Of a stretch of DNA of 64,000 nt, positions 8,098-17,070 are shown piece by piece (position 1 is the first letter of the stretch; every line of letters starts with the position of its first letter). The notes under the pieces were generated by a model that did no database searches, was not told where the DNA came from, and saw nothing but the letters and a program-made list of their open reading frames with translations. Source of the DNA: CBDFGK01 sp965247075 (GTDB lineage: Bacteria > Pseudomonadota > Gammaproteobacteria > Pseudomonadales > Halieaceae); NCBI GenBank assembly GCA_965247075.1, contig CBDFGK010000003.1, positions 1,984,001 through 2,048,000 of the forward strand, written 5' to 3'. Both the position numbers and the translations under genes were made by a program.

Positions 8098-10466
8098 TTT
8101 GATATCCTAATTTGGAAAGCCGCTCCTTTGGGCGAATTAGGGGATGCTTCGATTGTTCCGTTCATTTCTCCCAAAACCTGCCTGACGTGGAACAGACCTA
8201 ACCCTGAGCCATCTGTAGTCGTGAAACCCTTCTCAAAAATACGTGACAATGGTGAAATGCGCTCCGCGAAGCCCTCCCCATTATCAGTCACTGTTATGTA
8301 AACAGAACCAGGATGTGGATGAGTGACTTTGATTTCAACCTGCGTCGCTCGAGCCTTGCGAGCGTTGGCGATGAGATTGTCGATAACAACTGCCACATCT
8401 ATCGGCTTAAACTGCTGTTCAAAGCCCTTCCCTTCGACAGAAACTGTCACATGCCGTAGTCCTGTAGGAAGATGATCTTTTACAATTCCATTGACATATT
8501 GCTCGATATACTCACCCAGATGAGCCTTGATCTGCTCAGTCTGTATTCTGAAATTTGCTTTTGTAGCAAACTTCGCAATACCGAGAACCTTGCTATTCAA
8601 TAAAGTGATTCCTTCTAATGAGTCCAATATCTCACTAGCCAAAACAGATTTCTTGCCAGCAAGCGAAACGGCTAGATTTTGAATTTGCTGATGGATATCA
8701 ACCGCATAAATTGTAACCTGATGGTGTAAATTAAGGATTGTATCCGTATCAAGCGTTGAGATCGATGTGAGGAACAAGTTCCGCTTTTTTTCCTCTTCCA
8801 GTTCCCCTTTGGTAGCCTCCTCTGCGGCTTCAGCTGTAGCCGCCCGCGCTTGCGCCTTCTCCTTTGCCTTGCGTTCTTCGTCGGCTTGGAGACGGGCAGC
8901 CTCTTCGCGAGCCTTAAGCTGTGCGAAGCGTTTTTCTGCAACTGCTACCTTCTTGAAAAGTTCTTTATCTTTCGTGGTCTCTGCAATTGCACGAAGACTA
9001 GTGAGCGATGATTCGAACTCTTCTGAGCGCTCGCTAATGATGCCGATCAGATTCTGGCTGTAATCAAGAAGTTCAATTTCCTTGCTGTTTACGAGGCTTG
9101 CTACAACGCGCGCAACTCTTGCTTTCCCAGGATCTGTTGTAAGGCGCGAAGTGTCGTCCGAGAACTTGTCTTCGACATCAGGAAACGTAACAGGAACAAC
9201 GTATTTTTCGAGCCGCTGGAGGCATTGCTTCATAAAACACTCGCGAAGATCAGCCACTGCAGGCGTCTCGATAAGTCCCGTGTTTCTACTAGACGCTTCT
9301 TGGAAGTCTTCTTCTGCTCCTTGAACCTCAATTTTTCCGATTACATCACGGGTTCCAAGATACCTTGCGTAACCTTGGCCCTTCCGGCGTTCCATCCCGA
9401 ACCAGTCGTCACGCTCCTCTCCGATTGGAAACACCCGAAAGCCGTTTCGAAAGACAAATACTGAACCGAATTGAACCGACCGCACTCCCATTCGACGCTT
9501 AAAGGTGCTTTTAGCCGATTTATTCAAGAAATACAGCTCGCAACTGAAACTTGATGACTTCAGTCTAGCGTAGGGGTTGGGCTCTTTGATGCTATAAATT
9601 AACTCTCCTCGGTCCGTTAAGGAGCTTTCCAAATACTGCCCACATGGACTAATCTTGACTGCAATAAACGTCGTCTTCTCTTGAAGTGTGGAAAATATGA
9701 AGTTGCCGACTTCCTCGTTGACCACTTCTCCTGGGAGGGGCTGTCTGCCTTCTTTTTTTATAGTTGCGCGCGCCTTCTCGTCGGCCTCTTCTTCTTGAGG
9801 CGCAATGATTCTTATCTTAAATCCATCGGCCGAAGCTCCAAATGGGTTGATGAGTTTCGCAAGGGCTGCCTTCAGCTTCAGAATGGAACCCCGATCCCAG
9901 GTTTTTCTAGGCTGCTCGATTGTGATTACTGTTCCGTGTTTTATTTTTCTTATCTTTGTCGGAACTTCGAACGATTTAGCAGTATCGGTGTATTCAATCT
10001 CGATTTCTTCGAAGCGTCTAAGGTGCTCCTCATCGAACAAAGACCAATCTACTTTGATTTGGTGAACTGACCCGGCGACCTCATCTCGAGATCTAGTCTG
10101 TAGTGTTACAAACCGCCCCAAACGGTCAGAGGAGAGCCGTCCGACCCCTTTGCTTCCTGCATAACGCTTACGACCTTCAATTGCATCGCGGAAATCTTCC
10201 CCACGATTCTGTTCACGTTTGGCCGAATAGCCCACAAACAGCCACTTTGATCGGATATCTTCCATGGACATTCCATCACCATCATCAGCAATGATTATGG
10301 CGTTATCTCCAAAGAACACGTCTACATTCTTGGCTGCGGCGTCGAAAGAGTTCTTGACCAGTTCAAAGATAGCTACCGCATCGTCCGTGATCAGTTCGCT
10401 ACCAAGCACGTTTTTCAAGCCGCTGCTGACATCAAAGTGTAGTTCGCTATTTTCTGACTTAGCCAT
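8094..10466 (-). CDS. Dual GHKL protein: MORC/Hsp90-type ATPase plus histidine-kinase-type ATPase
   Basis: The 790-residue protein has two GHKL ATP-binding domains. The first (about 20-190) has a MORC/MutL/Hsp90-style N-box ELVKNSFDAA (35-44), G1 box DDGDGM (61-66) and G2 box GSKGVGR (104-110), then an S5-like region up to about 350. A charged, alanine-rich coiled coil spans about 505-565. It is followed by a helical segment with a possible phospho-acceptor in LHHQVTI (His581/His582). The second GHKL domain (about 670-790) is a classic HATPase_c with N-box NLIANARKA (697-705), DNGEGF (728-733), an F-box-like FEKGF, and GSGLGLFH (753-760). No transmembrane segment is visible, so it is cytoplasmic. 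It overlaps the methyltransferase gene by 8 bp and the receiver gene by 4 bp. This suggests a sensor that signals to the receiver protein. The ligand is unknown; DNA is a reasonable guess given MORC relatives. Confidence 0.8.
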   Translation of the reverse strand: MAKSENSELHFDVSSGLKNVLGSELITDDAVAIFELVKNSFDAAAKNVDVFFGDNAIIIADDGDGMSMEDIRSKWLFVGYSAKREQNRGEDFRDAIEGRKRYAGSKGVGRLSSDRLGRFVTLQTRSRDEVAGSVHQIKVDWSLFDEEHLRRFEEIEIEYTDTAKSFEVPTKIRKIKHGTVITIEQPRKTWDRGSILKLKAALAKLINPFGASADGFKIRIIAPQEEEADEKARATIKKEGRQPLPGEVVNEEVGNFIFSTLQEKTTFIAVKISPCGQYLESSLTDRGELIYSIKEPNPYARLKSSSFSCELYFLNKSAKSTFKRRMGVRSVQFGSVFVFRNGFRVFPIGEERDDWFGMERRKGQGYARYLGTRDVIGKIEVQGAEEDFQEASSRNTGLIETPAVADLRECFMKQCLQRLEKYVVPVTFPDVEDKFSDDTSRLTTDPGKARVARVVASLVNSKEIELLDYSQNLIGIISERSEEFESSLTSLRAIAETTKDKELFKKVAVAEKRFAQLKAREEAARLQADEERKAKEKAQARAATAEAAEEATKGELEEEKKRNLFLTSISTLDTDTILNLHHQVTIYAVDIHQQIQNLAVSLAGKKSVLASEILDSLEGITLLNSKVLGIAKFATKANFRIQTEQIKAHLGEYIEQYVNGIVKDHLPTGLRHVTVSVEGKGFEQQFKPIDVAVVIDNLIANARKARATQVEIKVTHPHPGSVYITVTDNGEGFAERISPLSRIFEKGFTTTDGSGLGLFHVRQVLGEMNGTIEASPNSPKGAAFQIRISK

Positions 10467-11670
10467 TGGAAAGAACTTCCTTTAGTGCGAGACCTGCCAT
10501 TTCCGCAAATAACGGAGGGACGGCGTTCCCGACTTGAGTGTAACGTGGTGTCTGTAGAATTCGCTGCTTGCCGCCTGTGGTGTAGGGTCCCTTGAACTCA
10601 AACCAGTCTGGAAATGTTTGGAGCCGTGCACATTCACGCACGGTCATAACGCGGGGCTCGGAGTAGTGGACCAGGTCGTCAGGGATGGTTGTGACGGTAG
10701 GAGCGGTCTTGTTCCCATCTAACACGGTCACACTACGCTTTTTGAGCCCAAATAGTTTACGATCCGTACCGAGAATACAGCGGTTGCGGGGTGCGCCAGC
10801 TAGTAACCGTGCGAAGACTGCCTTAACATCGTCGGTGTGGTTGACGAATCGATGGCTGTCAGGCGTGTGCGCCTTGGAGTCGTTTCTCAGATATTTTTGG
10901 AGGCCTGTCTTAGGACGTGACGCAATGCCAGACTGGAAACCGTTTGAGTCCGTACAAAGCGCGGTGCCGTGACAGCGTTGCAAGTCAGACAAGGCAGATT
11001 TTACGCCATTCTTTCTGGGGATTCCTCGGGCTGACAGATGGTCAAAGCACTGATTCTTCAATGTCTCGAACGCGGCATCGGCGACGCCCTCATTGGTGGC
11101 GATGACGATGAATCTCCGTCGTCGCTGGGGAACCCCGTAGTCGGACATGTCGATGAGTTCTCCACGCGCATCCTCATAGCCAAGTTCGCGGAGTTGTTGT
11201 ATCACCAGTTGCGAGTAGACGACGCCCGCGTGTGCATTCGCCTTGAACCTCATAGTGAAGCCGCGGACATTTTCAAAAAGGATGGCACGAGGCTGAACCA
11301 ACTCGACCAAGTTCAGATATGAGTGGACGAGATTGTTTCGTTCATCGCCCTCGCGACGTCGACCCGCTGTGGAAAATCCCTGGCATGGAGGTCCGCCAAC
11401 CACCAAATCAACCGTTCCCTTCAATTTCGCGAGCGTATTTTCTTTTTGATCCAGCAGTTCCTCAATGTCCCAATTCGTGGTGGCGAGCCATGTGGGCCAG
11501 TCGAAATGCTTTCGCTTGTCAATTAAGTTGGCCTTTAGCGTAGAAAAGGCTGATGGGCTTTTCTCAACGGCGAACAAACCCTTCCAGCCTGCCAGATGCA
11601 GGCCGGTGCTTAAGCCACCACAGCCGGCAAACAGATCAATGTATTTCAAGTTGCTCTCCATATTACTCAA
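10459..11670 (-). CDS. C5-cytosine DNA methyltransferase
   Basis: The 403-residue protein carries the ordered motifs of m5C methyltransferases. Motif I is DLFAGCGGLSTG (12-23). Motif IV is GGPPCQGFS with catalytic C96. Motif VI is ENV (133-135), motif VIII is QRRRR (182-186), and motif X is GNAVPP (381-386). The variable target-recognition region lies between about 210 and 340; the target sequence cannot be read from it. Two possible ATG starts are 3 codons apart (11670 and 11661). It is the first gene of an operon with the dual-GHKL and receiver genes. No restriction endonuclease gene is adjacent, so it is either an orphan methylase or the self-marking part of a non-classical defence module. 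Codon use and base composition are AT-richer than the core genes nearby, consistent with transfer. The 235 bp upstream (11671-11905) hold no recognisable gene. Confidence 0.93.
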   Translation of the reverse strand: MSNMESNLKYIDLFAGCGGLSTGLHLAGWKGLFAVEKSPSAFSTLKANLIDKRKHFDWPTWLATTNWDIEELLDQKENTLAKLKGTVDLVVGGPPCQGFSTAGRRREGDERNNLVHSYLNLVELVQPRAILFENVRGFTMRFKANAHAGVVYSQLVIQQLRELGYEDARGELIDMSDYGVPQRRRRFIVIATNEGVADAAFETLKNQCFDHLSARGIPRKNGVKSALSDLQRCHGTALCTDSNGFQSGIASRPKTGLQKYLRNDSKAHTPDSHRFVNHTDDVKAVFARLLAGAPRNRCILGTDRKLFGLKKRSVTVLDGNKTAPTVTTIPDDLVHYSEPRVMTVRECARLQTFPDWFEFKGPYTTGGKQRILQTPRYTQVGNAVPPLFAEMAGLALKEVLSNG

Positions 11671-11905
11671 TCATTTTACCAGCACAAAGCGGCTCTGTCC
11701 AGGAGCATGTATAGGTTCATAACATTTGGCACTTCGGTTGGTTGGTAATTAGGGATTGTACAGGAGAGAGCATGGTCAATGCGTCGCCTTTGATACCGTG
11801 GGCCACGGCATTGTTGCTGATTCCGGTAGATATTTCAAAAAGTACACCGGCAGCTTATTTTTCAGTTCATACACCGGCAACCATCATAGCTCTCGACAGT
11901 GGCCT

Positions 11906-12820
11906 CTACAGCCTAATTGTCTGAAGCCTCGGATCAACCTTCCCCCAATGCCACAACGTATCGAACTGCTCCACCAAGCGCTTGGCTGATGCCCTGGAAT
12001 CGGGTTCGTAGAATCCATTTCGGCCGCGTTCGTCCGGCTTGTACACCACGCCGTTATTATCGCGCACAACGTAAGTTGCATCAGGCAGATCGGGATGTTC
12101 ATCCAGCACGCGCATTTTCATACTGGTGGAAAGCCGCCGCGACAGGGTGAGTAGTCTGTGACCGTTCTCTGCCACCGGCCTGGCATCGTTAATCAGAATA
12201 CGAATATTGCTGTGTCGTGAACGCCGGGCGAGGGCGGTGATGGCTGAGTTCAATTTCGCCGAGTCGAACACGTCTGGGTCCAGCAGGTTGCTGTAAATGC
12301 GCAGGTCTCTTGTCGCGGTCTGGGCCAGGGCCAGGGCCAGGGTGGCGAAGGGGTGGGGGTAGCCCACGTGCTTAATACATTCCTTGGCGCCGCTGTAATC
12401 GATTGCCAGGTCCATGGCGACGTGGGGTATGCCGGCTTCCTCGAAGGGTTCACCGAAGTGGAAAAAACCGGCGTTCAGGTAGAAATTGACGGCATGTGCC
12501 TGGGCGTGTAGGTAGAGGCGATTCATGCCGTGCAGGCGGGCGTGTTTGATGATGTGGTCCAGCAACAGTCTGCCCAGGCCTTTGCCGCGATGTTCCTTCA
12601 ATACGGCCAGGCGTCCGACTTTGCCATCGGGTAGCATGCGGCCGCAGGCCAGCGCAACAGTGATGTGGGTCAGCAGGAAATGGCTGGCGGTGTCGTCCTT
12701 ATCGTCCCGCTCGATTGCCTCGGCTACGTTCTGTTCCTCGATAAACACTTTGCCGCGAATAGAGAGCAGGGTTTCCCGGTGCAGGTTCCAGCCCACCGCT
12801 TCGACGATATAGTCACTCAT
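11906..12820 (-). CDS. GNAT-family N-acetyltransferase with C-terminal extension
   Basis: About 304 residues. The N-terminal 140 residues form a GNAT fold: the acetyl-CoA-binding motif A is GRLAVLKEHRGKGLGRLLL, followed by HAQAHAVNFYLNAGF, typical of the YjcF/ElaA-like subgroup. The C-terminal half (about 150-304) is an additional domain that I cannot name. I chose the ATG at 12818-12820 because it overlaps the roxA stop in an ATGAGTGA arrangement; an ATG three codons upstream (12829) is possible. It is the last gene of the run purB, roxA, GNAT. The substrate is unknown. Confidence 0.8.
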   Translation of the reverse strand: MSDYIVEAVGWNLHRETLLSIRGKVFIEEQNVAEAIERDDKDDTASHFLLTHITVALACGRMLPDGKVGRLAVLKEHRGKGLGRLLLDHIIKHARLHGMNRLYLHAQAHAVNFYLNAGFFHFGEPFEEAGIPHVAMDLAIDYSGAKECIKHVGYPHPFATLALALAQTATRDLRIYSNLLDPDVFDSAKLNSAITALARRSRHSNIRILINDARPVAENGHRLLTLSRRLSTSMKMRVLDEHPDLPDATYVVRDNNGVVYKPDERGRNGFYEPDSRASAKRLVEQFDTLWHWGKVDPRLQTIRL

Positions 12821-13922
12821 CGTATTCACTGGCTGTGAGACAACCCCGTTCGCCCAATTGCCGCGCCAGTGCCAGGTTCAGTTCCTGGCCCACGCAGGTG
12901 GTCTCACCGCTGCACAGGGTTTGTATTGCGGGTAGTTGTTCCAGATCAGCCGGGAACGAATCCCCATTGGCATAGATTTCCAGCCCGTTGGGCAACTCGC
13001 GCCAGGCCAGTCGCGCGGCCGGGTTCAGTTGCAGGGTTTGTCCCTCGCTCACATCAAGCGGTGGCAGTTCTTCGGCGCCATCGGTGACCAGTTCCCCAAA
13101 CCAGGGACTGTCGACAGCGAGTGCTGCCAATTGTTGAAGCTCTTGTAACACCGACTGCCGTGCGGTTGCTATCGCCTGCGGGGTAATTTCTCCGGGCCGC
13201 TGTGCCTGTAGGCTTGGGTCGCGGTAGAGCCGCTGTGGGTTCATGGTTTCCAGGCCCGCATCCACACTGCGCGACAGCATATCACTGAGGCGTGGTGCGC
13301 GAAAACCGAGGGAGTAGGTAAGGCTGTCAGATTCTGCCGTGCCCCAGTGGGCCAGTCGCGGCGGCACATACAGCACATCACCGGGCTCGAGAATGTATTG
13401 TGCACTGTCCTCAAACTGTTTGAGGATACGCAGGCTTGGGTGATCAATCAGCGCCTCGTTATCGGTGCATACCTGGCCCAATCGCCAGCGGCGGCTGCCT
13501 TGGCCCTGTACCAAAAACACGTCGTAATTGTCGTAGTGGGGGCCTACACCGGCGCCGATACCGTCAACAACAGTTGCGTAGCTAACCATTACATCATCAA
13601 AACGCCAGCCGGGCAGGAAGTCAACCAGTCGGCGCAGCGCTGCCACCTTGTCCAGGTAGTGATCCACCTGCTGTACCAGCAGGGTCCACGGATGGGCAGC
13701 GTCAAAATCGCCCGCGCCGAAGGGTCCCTGGCGCAAGCCCCAGCCATCGGGGCGGGTTTCCACGATGCGGGCATTGATGTCGTCTTCCAGGGCCAGCCCC
13801 GCCAATTCTGCGGCGCAGAGCGGGTCCTGAAAGTCGGGCAGGGCGGCGCGAATCAGCAGCGGTTTACGCTGCCAGTATTCGCGCAGAAAGATACCGGAAT
13901 CAAAATGTTCGAAGCGGATCAA
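12813..13922 (-). CDS. roxA: Ribosomal protein uL16 arginine hydroxylase (cupin_4 family)
   Basis: A 369-residue JmjC/cupin-type 2-oxoglutarate/Fe(II) oxygenase. Visible family features are the N-terminal EYWQRKPLLIR, the iron-binding HxD at H129-Y-D131 (GVGPHYDNYDVF), the distal histidine in VPPRLAHWG (H192), and LEPGDVLYVPP. These match YcfD/RoxA, which hydroxylates an arginine of ribosomal protein L16. It overlaps the purB stop by 4 bp (ATGA) and the GNAT start by 8 bp, so it is translationally coupled in the purB operon. Length and motif order are normal. Confidence 0.9.
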   Translation of the reverse strand: MIRFEHFDSGIFLREYWQRKPLLIRAALPDFQDPLCAAELAGLALEDDINARIVETRPDGWGLRQGPFGAGDFDAAHPWTLLVQQVDHYLDKVAALRRLVDFLPGWRFDDVMVSYATVVDGIGAGVGPHYDNYDVFLVQGQGSRRWRLGQVCTDNEALIDHPSLRILKQFEDSAQYILEPGDVLYVPPRLAHWGTAESDSLTYSLGFRAPRLSDMLSRSVDAGLETMNPQRLYRDPSLQAQRPGEITPQAIATARQSVLQELQQLAALAVDSPWFGELVTDGAEELPPLDVSEGQTLQLNPAARLAWRELPNGLEIYANGDSFPADLEQLPAIQTLCSGETTCVGQELNLALARQLGERGCLTASEYDE

Positions 13923-15286
13923 ATGTTTCCGGCCTGCGTGGTGGCATTACCGATATAGCTGGCCGGGGTCAGCGCCAGCAGTTCGTCGCGGGCTGCCTGC
14001 GGCATGTCCAGAGCCGCCACGAAGGTCTGTATGGTTGCGCGGTTCATGTCCTGGCCCCGGGTCAGGTCCTTGAGTTTTTCGTAGGGCTTTTCAATGCCGT
14101 AGCGGCGCATCACGGTCTGAATGGCCTCGGCCAATACTTCCCAGCCGTCGTCCAGGTCCTGGGCCAACCGCGCCTCGTTCAGTTCCAGCTTGCCGATGCC
14201 CTTGAGGCTGGACTGGTAGGCAATCAGGCTGTAGCCAATGCCCACGCCCATATTGCGCAGCACGGTGGAATCGGTCAGGTCGCGCTGCCAGCGGGAGATG
14301 GGCAGCTTGGCCGACAGGTGGCCGAAGATCGCGTTGGCGATACCGAGGTTGCCCTCGGAGTTTTCGAAGTCGATGGGATTGACCTTGTGGGGCATGGTGG
14401 ATGAGCCCACTTCACCGGCCACGGTCTTCTGTGTGAAGTAGCCGATGGAAATATAGCTCCAGATGTCCCGGTCGAAGTCGATGAGGATGGTGTTGCAGCG
14501 GGCAATCGCATCGAACAGTTCGGCGATGTAATCGTGGGGCTCAATCTGGGTGGTGTAGGAATTGAAGGTCAGCCCCAGGGAAGTGACAAAGCTCTCTGCG
14601 TGGGCCGGCCAGTCCACCTCTGGGTAGGTACAGATATGGGCGTTGTAGTTACCCACTGCACCGTTGATCTTGCCCAGATATTCGATGGCTTTGATGGTCT
14701 TTACCTGGCGCCGCAGCCGCGCCACCACGTTGGCGACTTCCTTGCCCATGGTGGTGGGGCTGGCGGTCTGGCCGTGGGTGCGCGACAGCATGGGCGCAGC
14801 GGCGCTGGCCTGGGCCAGGCAGGCCAGCTTGTCGACGATCTCTTCCAGCATCGGCAGCAGTACCTGCTTGATACCGTCGCGCAGCATCAGTGCATGGGAC
14901 AGATTGTTGATATCTTCTGAGGTGCAGGCAAAGTGCACAAATTCTGAGATGGCTGCCAGTTCGGCGTTGCCGTCGAATTGTTCCTTGATGTAGTACTCCA
15001 CCGCTTTCACATCGTGATTGGTGGTGGTTTCTATCTCTTTAATGCGCGCAGCACCGATGCTGCCAAAGTTATCGGCAATGTCGTTGAGGAGCGCGGTGGC
15101 GTCCTCGCTGAGCGTGGGCACCTCTGTTATGGCCCCCTGCGCCGCCAGGGTCTGCAGCCAGCGCACCTCTACCAGTACGCGCCGCTGCATCAGGCCATAT
15201 TCGCTAAAAATACCCCTGAGGCTAGAGGTTTTGCTGCCGTAACGTCCGTCGATTGGCGATACAGCGGTGAGAGCCGATAGCTCCAT
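13919..15286 (-). CDS. purB: Adenylosuccinate lyase
   Basis: A 455-residue member of the fumarase/aspartase superfamily with the signature GSSTMPHKVNPIDFENSEGN in the mobile catalytic loop and SRTHGQTASPTTMGKE upstream of it. It catalyses two steps of purine synthesis: SAICAR to AICAR, and adenylosuccinate to AMP. The N-terminus (MELSALTAVSPIDGRY) matches the gammaproteobacterial enzyme. The mnmA-hflD-purB order is conserved in gammaproteobacteria. A 66-bp gap separates it from hflD. Confidence 0.97.
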   Translation of the reverse strand: MELSALTAVSPIDGRYGSKTSSLRGIFSEYGLMQRRVLVEVRWLQTLAAQGAITEVPTLSEDATALLNDIADNFGSIGAARIKEIETTTNHDVKAVEYYIKEQFDGNAELAAISEFVHFACTSEDINNLSHALMLRDGIKQVLLPMLEEIVDKLACLAQASAAAPMLSRTHGQTASPTTMGKEVANVVARLRRQVKTIKAIEYLGKINGAVGNYNAHICTYPEVDWPAHAESFVTSLGLTFNSYTTQIEPHDYIAELFDAIARCNTILIDFDRDIWSYISIGYFTQKTVAGEVGSSTMPHKVNPIDFENSEGNLGIANAIFGHLSAKLPISRWQRDLTDSTVLRNMGVGIGYSLIAYQSSLKGIGKLELNEARLAQDLDDGWEVLAEAIQTVMRRYGIEKPYEKLKDLTRGQDMNRATIQTFVAALDMPQAARDELLALTPASYIGNATTQAGNI

Positions 15287-15352
15287 GGTGTTACTCCCTA
15301 CAGGTTCACAGAAAAAAGTGCATAAAAGGATGGGGCGGAAAAGATGCAGATT

Positions 15353-15982
15353 TTACACCGATCCCAGTTCCCGCGACAGGCTTTGCGCCAGCTCAAGCAG
15401 CTTGCGCCGCTGCAACAATAGCTTCCAGCGGCGTCCGCCCAGTTGCCGCCACAGGTAGGCTGAGCGGATGCCGGCCAGCAGCAGGGCGCGGATCAGGTCT
15501 GTGTTGGCAGGATTTTGCAGTTGCTGCACGCTGCCACTGACCTTGATACGAAATGTAAAGGTGCTGATCGTGTCCTGGTATATACCGGCAATGCTGTGAC
15601 AGACTTGCTGCACATGATTGGCAAAATACTCAGCTTTAAAATGGGTGTGTTCCAGGCGTGAATGTACCACCGCGACCAGGTCGGGGTTAGTGGAAAATTT
15701 TCTCTCCAGGTGCAGCATGCCAAGTACATAGCGCACCATCTCCCGGGCCTCGGCTGCATGCTTGTTGGCGAGCATATTGGCCAGATTGGCCAAGCCCAGC
15801 TTTACACCGGGTACGCCGCCGTAGACCGCCGCCGTGGAGGGGGCATCAAATTGAAACAGGCTGTTGATGGAGGGTGTTAAAAACTCTTCGGGATAGCTGC
15901 CGGTACGGGAAATTTGGTCTACCAAGCGGGCCGCCTGCACAACGCCGGCCAAGGCCAGTACCTGTTGTTGCAGATCACTCAC
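15353..15982 (-). CDS. hflD: High frequency lysogenization protein HflD homolog
   Basis: A helical protein of about 209 residues. VVQAARLVDQISRTG near the start, the central LGMLHLERKFSTNPDL and LLAGIRSAYLWRQLGG near the end match HflD, the small membrane-associated protein encoded between mnmA and purB. In E. coli it antagonises lambda CII. I chose GTG at 15980-15982 because it overlaps the mnmA stop as GTGA, a coupled arrangement, and gives the family-length N-terminus. An upstream in-frame ATG at 16015 would add 11 unrelated residues inside mnmA. Confidence 0.9.
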   Translation of the reverse strand: MSDLQQQVLALAGVVQAARLVDQISRTGSYPEEFLTPSINSLFQFDAPSTAAVYGGVPGVKLGLANLANMLANKHAAEAREMVRYVLGMLHLERKFSTNPDLVAVVHSRLEHTHFKAEYFANHVQQVCHSIAGIYQDTISTFTFRIKVSGSVQQLQNPANTDLIRALLLAGIRSAYLWRQLGGRRWKLLLQRRKLLELAQSLSRELGSV

Positions 15983-17070
15983 GCGGCCGCCTCGATAACA
16001 CCGCCACCCAGGCACAGATCATGCTGGTAAAACACCACTGATTGGCCGGGTGTGATGGCCCGTTGCGGTTGCTCGAAGCTGACCGTGTAGACCGAGTCTA
16101 CACAGCTCACCGTGCAGGACTGGTCGGGCTGCCGATAACGCGTTTTGGCCTTGCAGGAGAGGGGCAGGGCCGGTGCGTGGCCGGCGATCCAGTGAATCTC
16201 GCTGACCGACAAGTTGGATTTGAACAGCGCCGGGTGCTCATTGCTCTGGGCGACCAACAGCACGTTGTTGTCCAGGTCCTTTTCCACCACGTACCAGGGG
16301 GCATCATCGCGTCCGGCCAGGCCGCCTATGCCCAGCCCCTGGCGCTGCCCCATGGTGTGGTACATCAAGCCCCGGTGCTGCCCCAGCACATTGCCCTGTA
16401 AATCCTGGATAGCGCCGGGCTGGGCGGGGAGGTACTGCTGCAAAAAATCGCTGAAGCGACGCTCACCGATAAAGCATATGCCGGTGCTGTCTTTCTTGTT
16501 GTGGGTTTTCAGACCGTGGGCCTCGGCCAGGCGCCGCACCTCGGGCTTTTTCAGTTCACCCAGCGGAAACAGGCTACATTCCAGTTCTGCGTGACCGACC
16601 GCGTGTAGAAAATAGCTCTGGTCCTTGTTGTGGTCCAGGCCTTTGAGCAAGGTGGCCGCGCCATCGGCACGGCCCAGGCGGCTGTAGTGCCCGGTGGCGA
16701 TCAGGTCTGCGCCCAGCAACTGCGCGTATTCCAGGAAGGCTTTGAATTTGATTTCACGATTGCAGAGAATGTCGGGGTTGGGCGTGCGCCCGGCCTGGTA
16801 TTCTGCCAGGAAGTGTTCGAACACATTGTCCCAGTACTCGGCAGAAAAATTGGCACTGTGCAGGTGAATGCCGAGTTTGTCGGCCACCAACCGGGCATCG
16901 GCCAGGTCTTCTATAGCCGTGCAGTACTCGGTGCCGTCATCTTCCTCCCAGTTTTTCATGAACAACCCCTCAACCCGGTAACCCTGTTGCAACAGCAGCA
17001 GGGCGGCTACGGACGAGTCGACGCCGCCGGACATACCGACCATGACTTTTTTGGCTGCGGGATTGTTCAT
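15979..17070 (-). CDS. mnmA: tRNA-specific 2-thiouridylase
   Basis: A 363-residue enzyme with the PP-loop MVGMSGGVDSS near residues 11-21, which binds ATP to activate U34 of Lys, Glu and Gln tRNAs for 2-thiolation. NWEEDDGTEYCTA, NPDILCNREIKF (with one catalytic cysteine) and STGICFIGERRFSDFL (with the persulfide-accepting cysteine) all match MnmA. It is followed by hflD with a 4-bp overlap. The nudJ stop lies directly upstream, so nudJ, mnmA, hflD and purB probably share transcripts. Confidence 0.97.
   Translation of the reverse strand: MNNPAAKKVMVGMSGGVDSSVAALLLLQQGYRVEGLFMKNWEEDDGTEYCTAIEDLADARLVADKLGIHLHSANFSAEYWDNVFEHFLAEYQAGRTPNPDILCNREIKFKAFLEYAQLLGADLIATGHYSRLGRADGAATLLKGLDHNKDQSYFLHAVGHAELECSLFPLGELKKPEVRRLAEAHGLKTHNKKDSTGICFIGERRFSDFLQQYLPAQPGAIQDLQGNVLGQHRGLMYHTMGQRQGLGIGGLAGRDDAPWYVVEKDLDNNVLLVAQSNEHPALFKSNLSVSEIHWIAGHAPALPLSCKAKTRYRQPDQSCTVSCVDSVYTVSFEQPQRAITPGQSVVFYQHDLCLGGGVIEAAA

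Noticed and set aside
10459..11670. Classical type II restriction-modification pair
   Set aside because: No endonuclease gene lies on either side of the methyltransferase; the neighbours are GHKL and receiver genes.
11742..11924. Open frame of about 60 codons upstream of the methyltransferase gene
   Set aside because: No family resemblance, it overlaps the GNAT stop, and base composition looks non-coding. It is most likely chance.
13347..13958. Long open frame antisense to roxA, and similar long antisense frames over mnmA, mfd and the glutamate-synthase-like gene
   Set aside because: These are by-products of GC-rich codon use opposite well-supported genes, with no ribosome sites or family resemblance.
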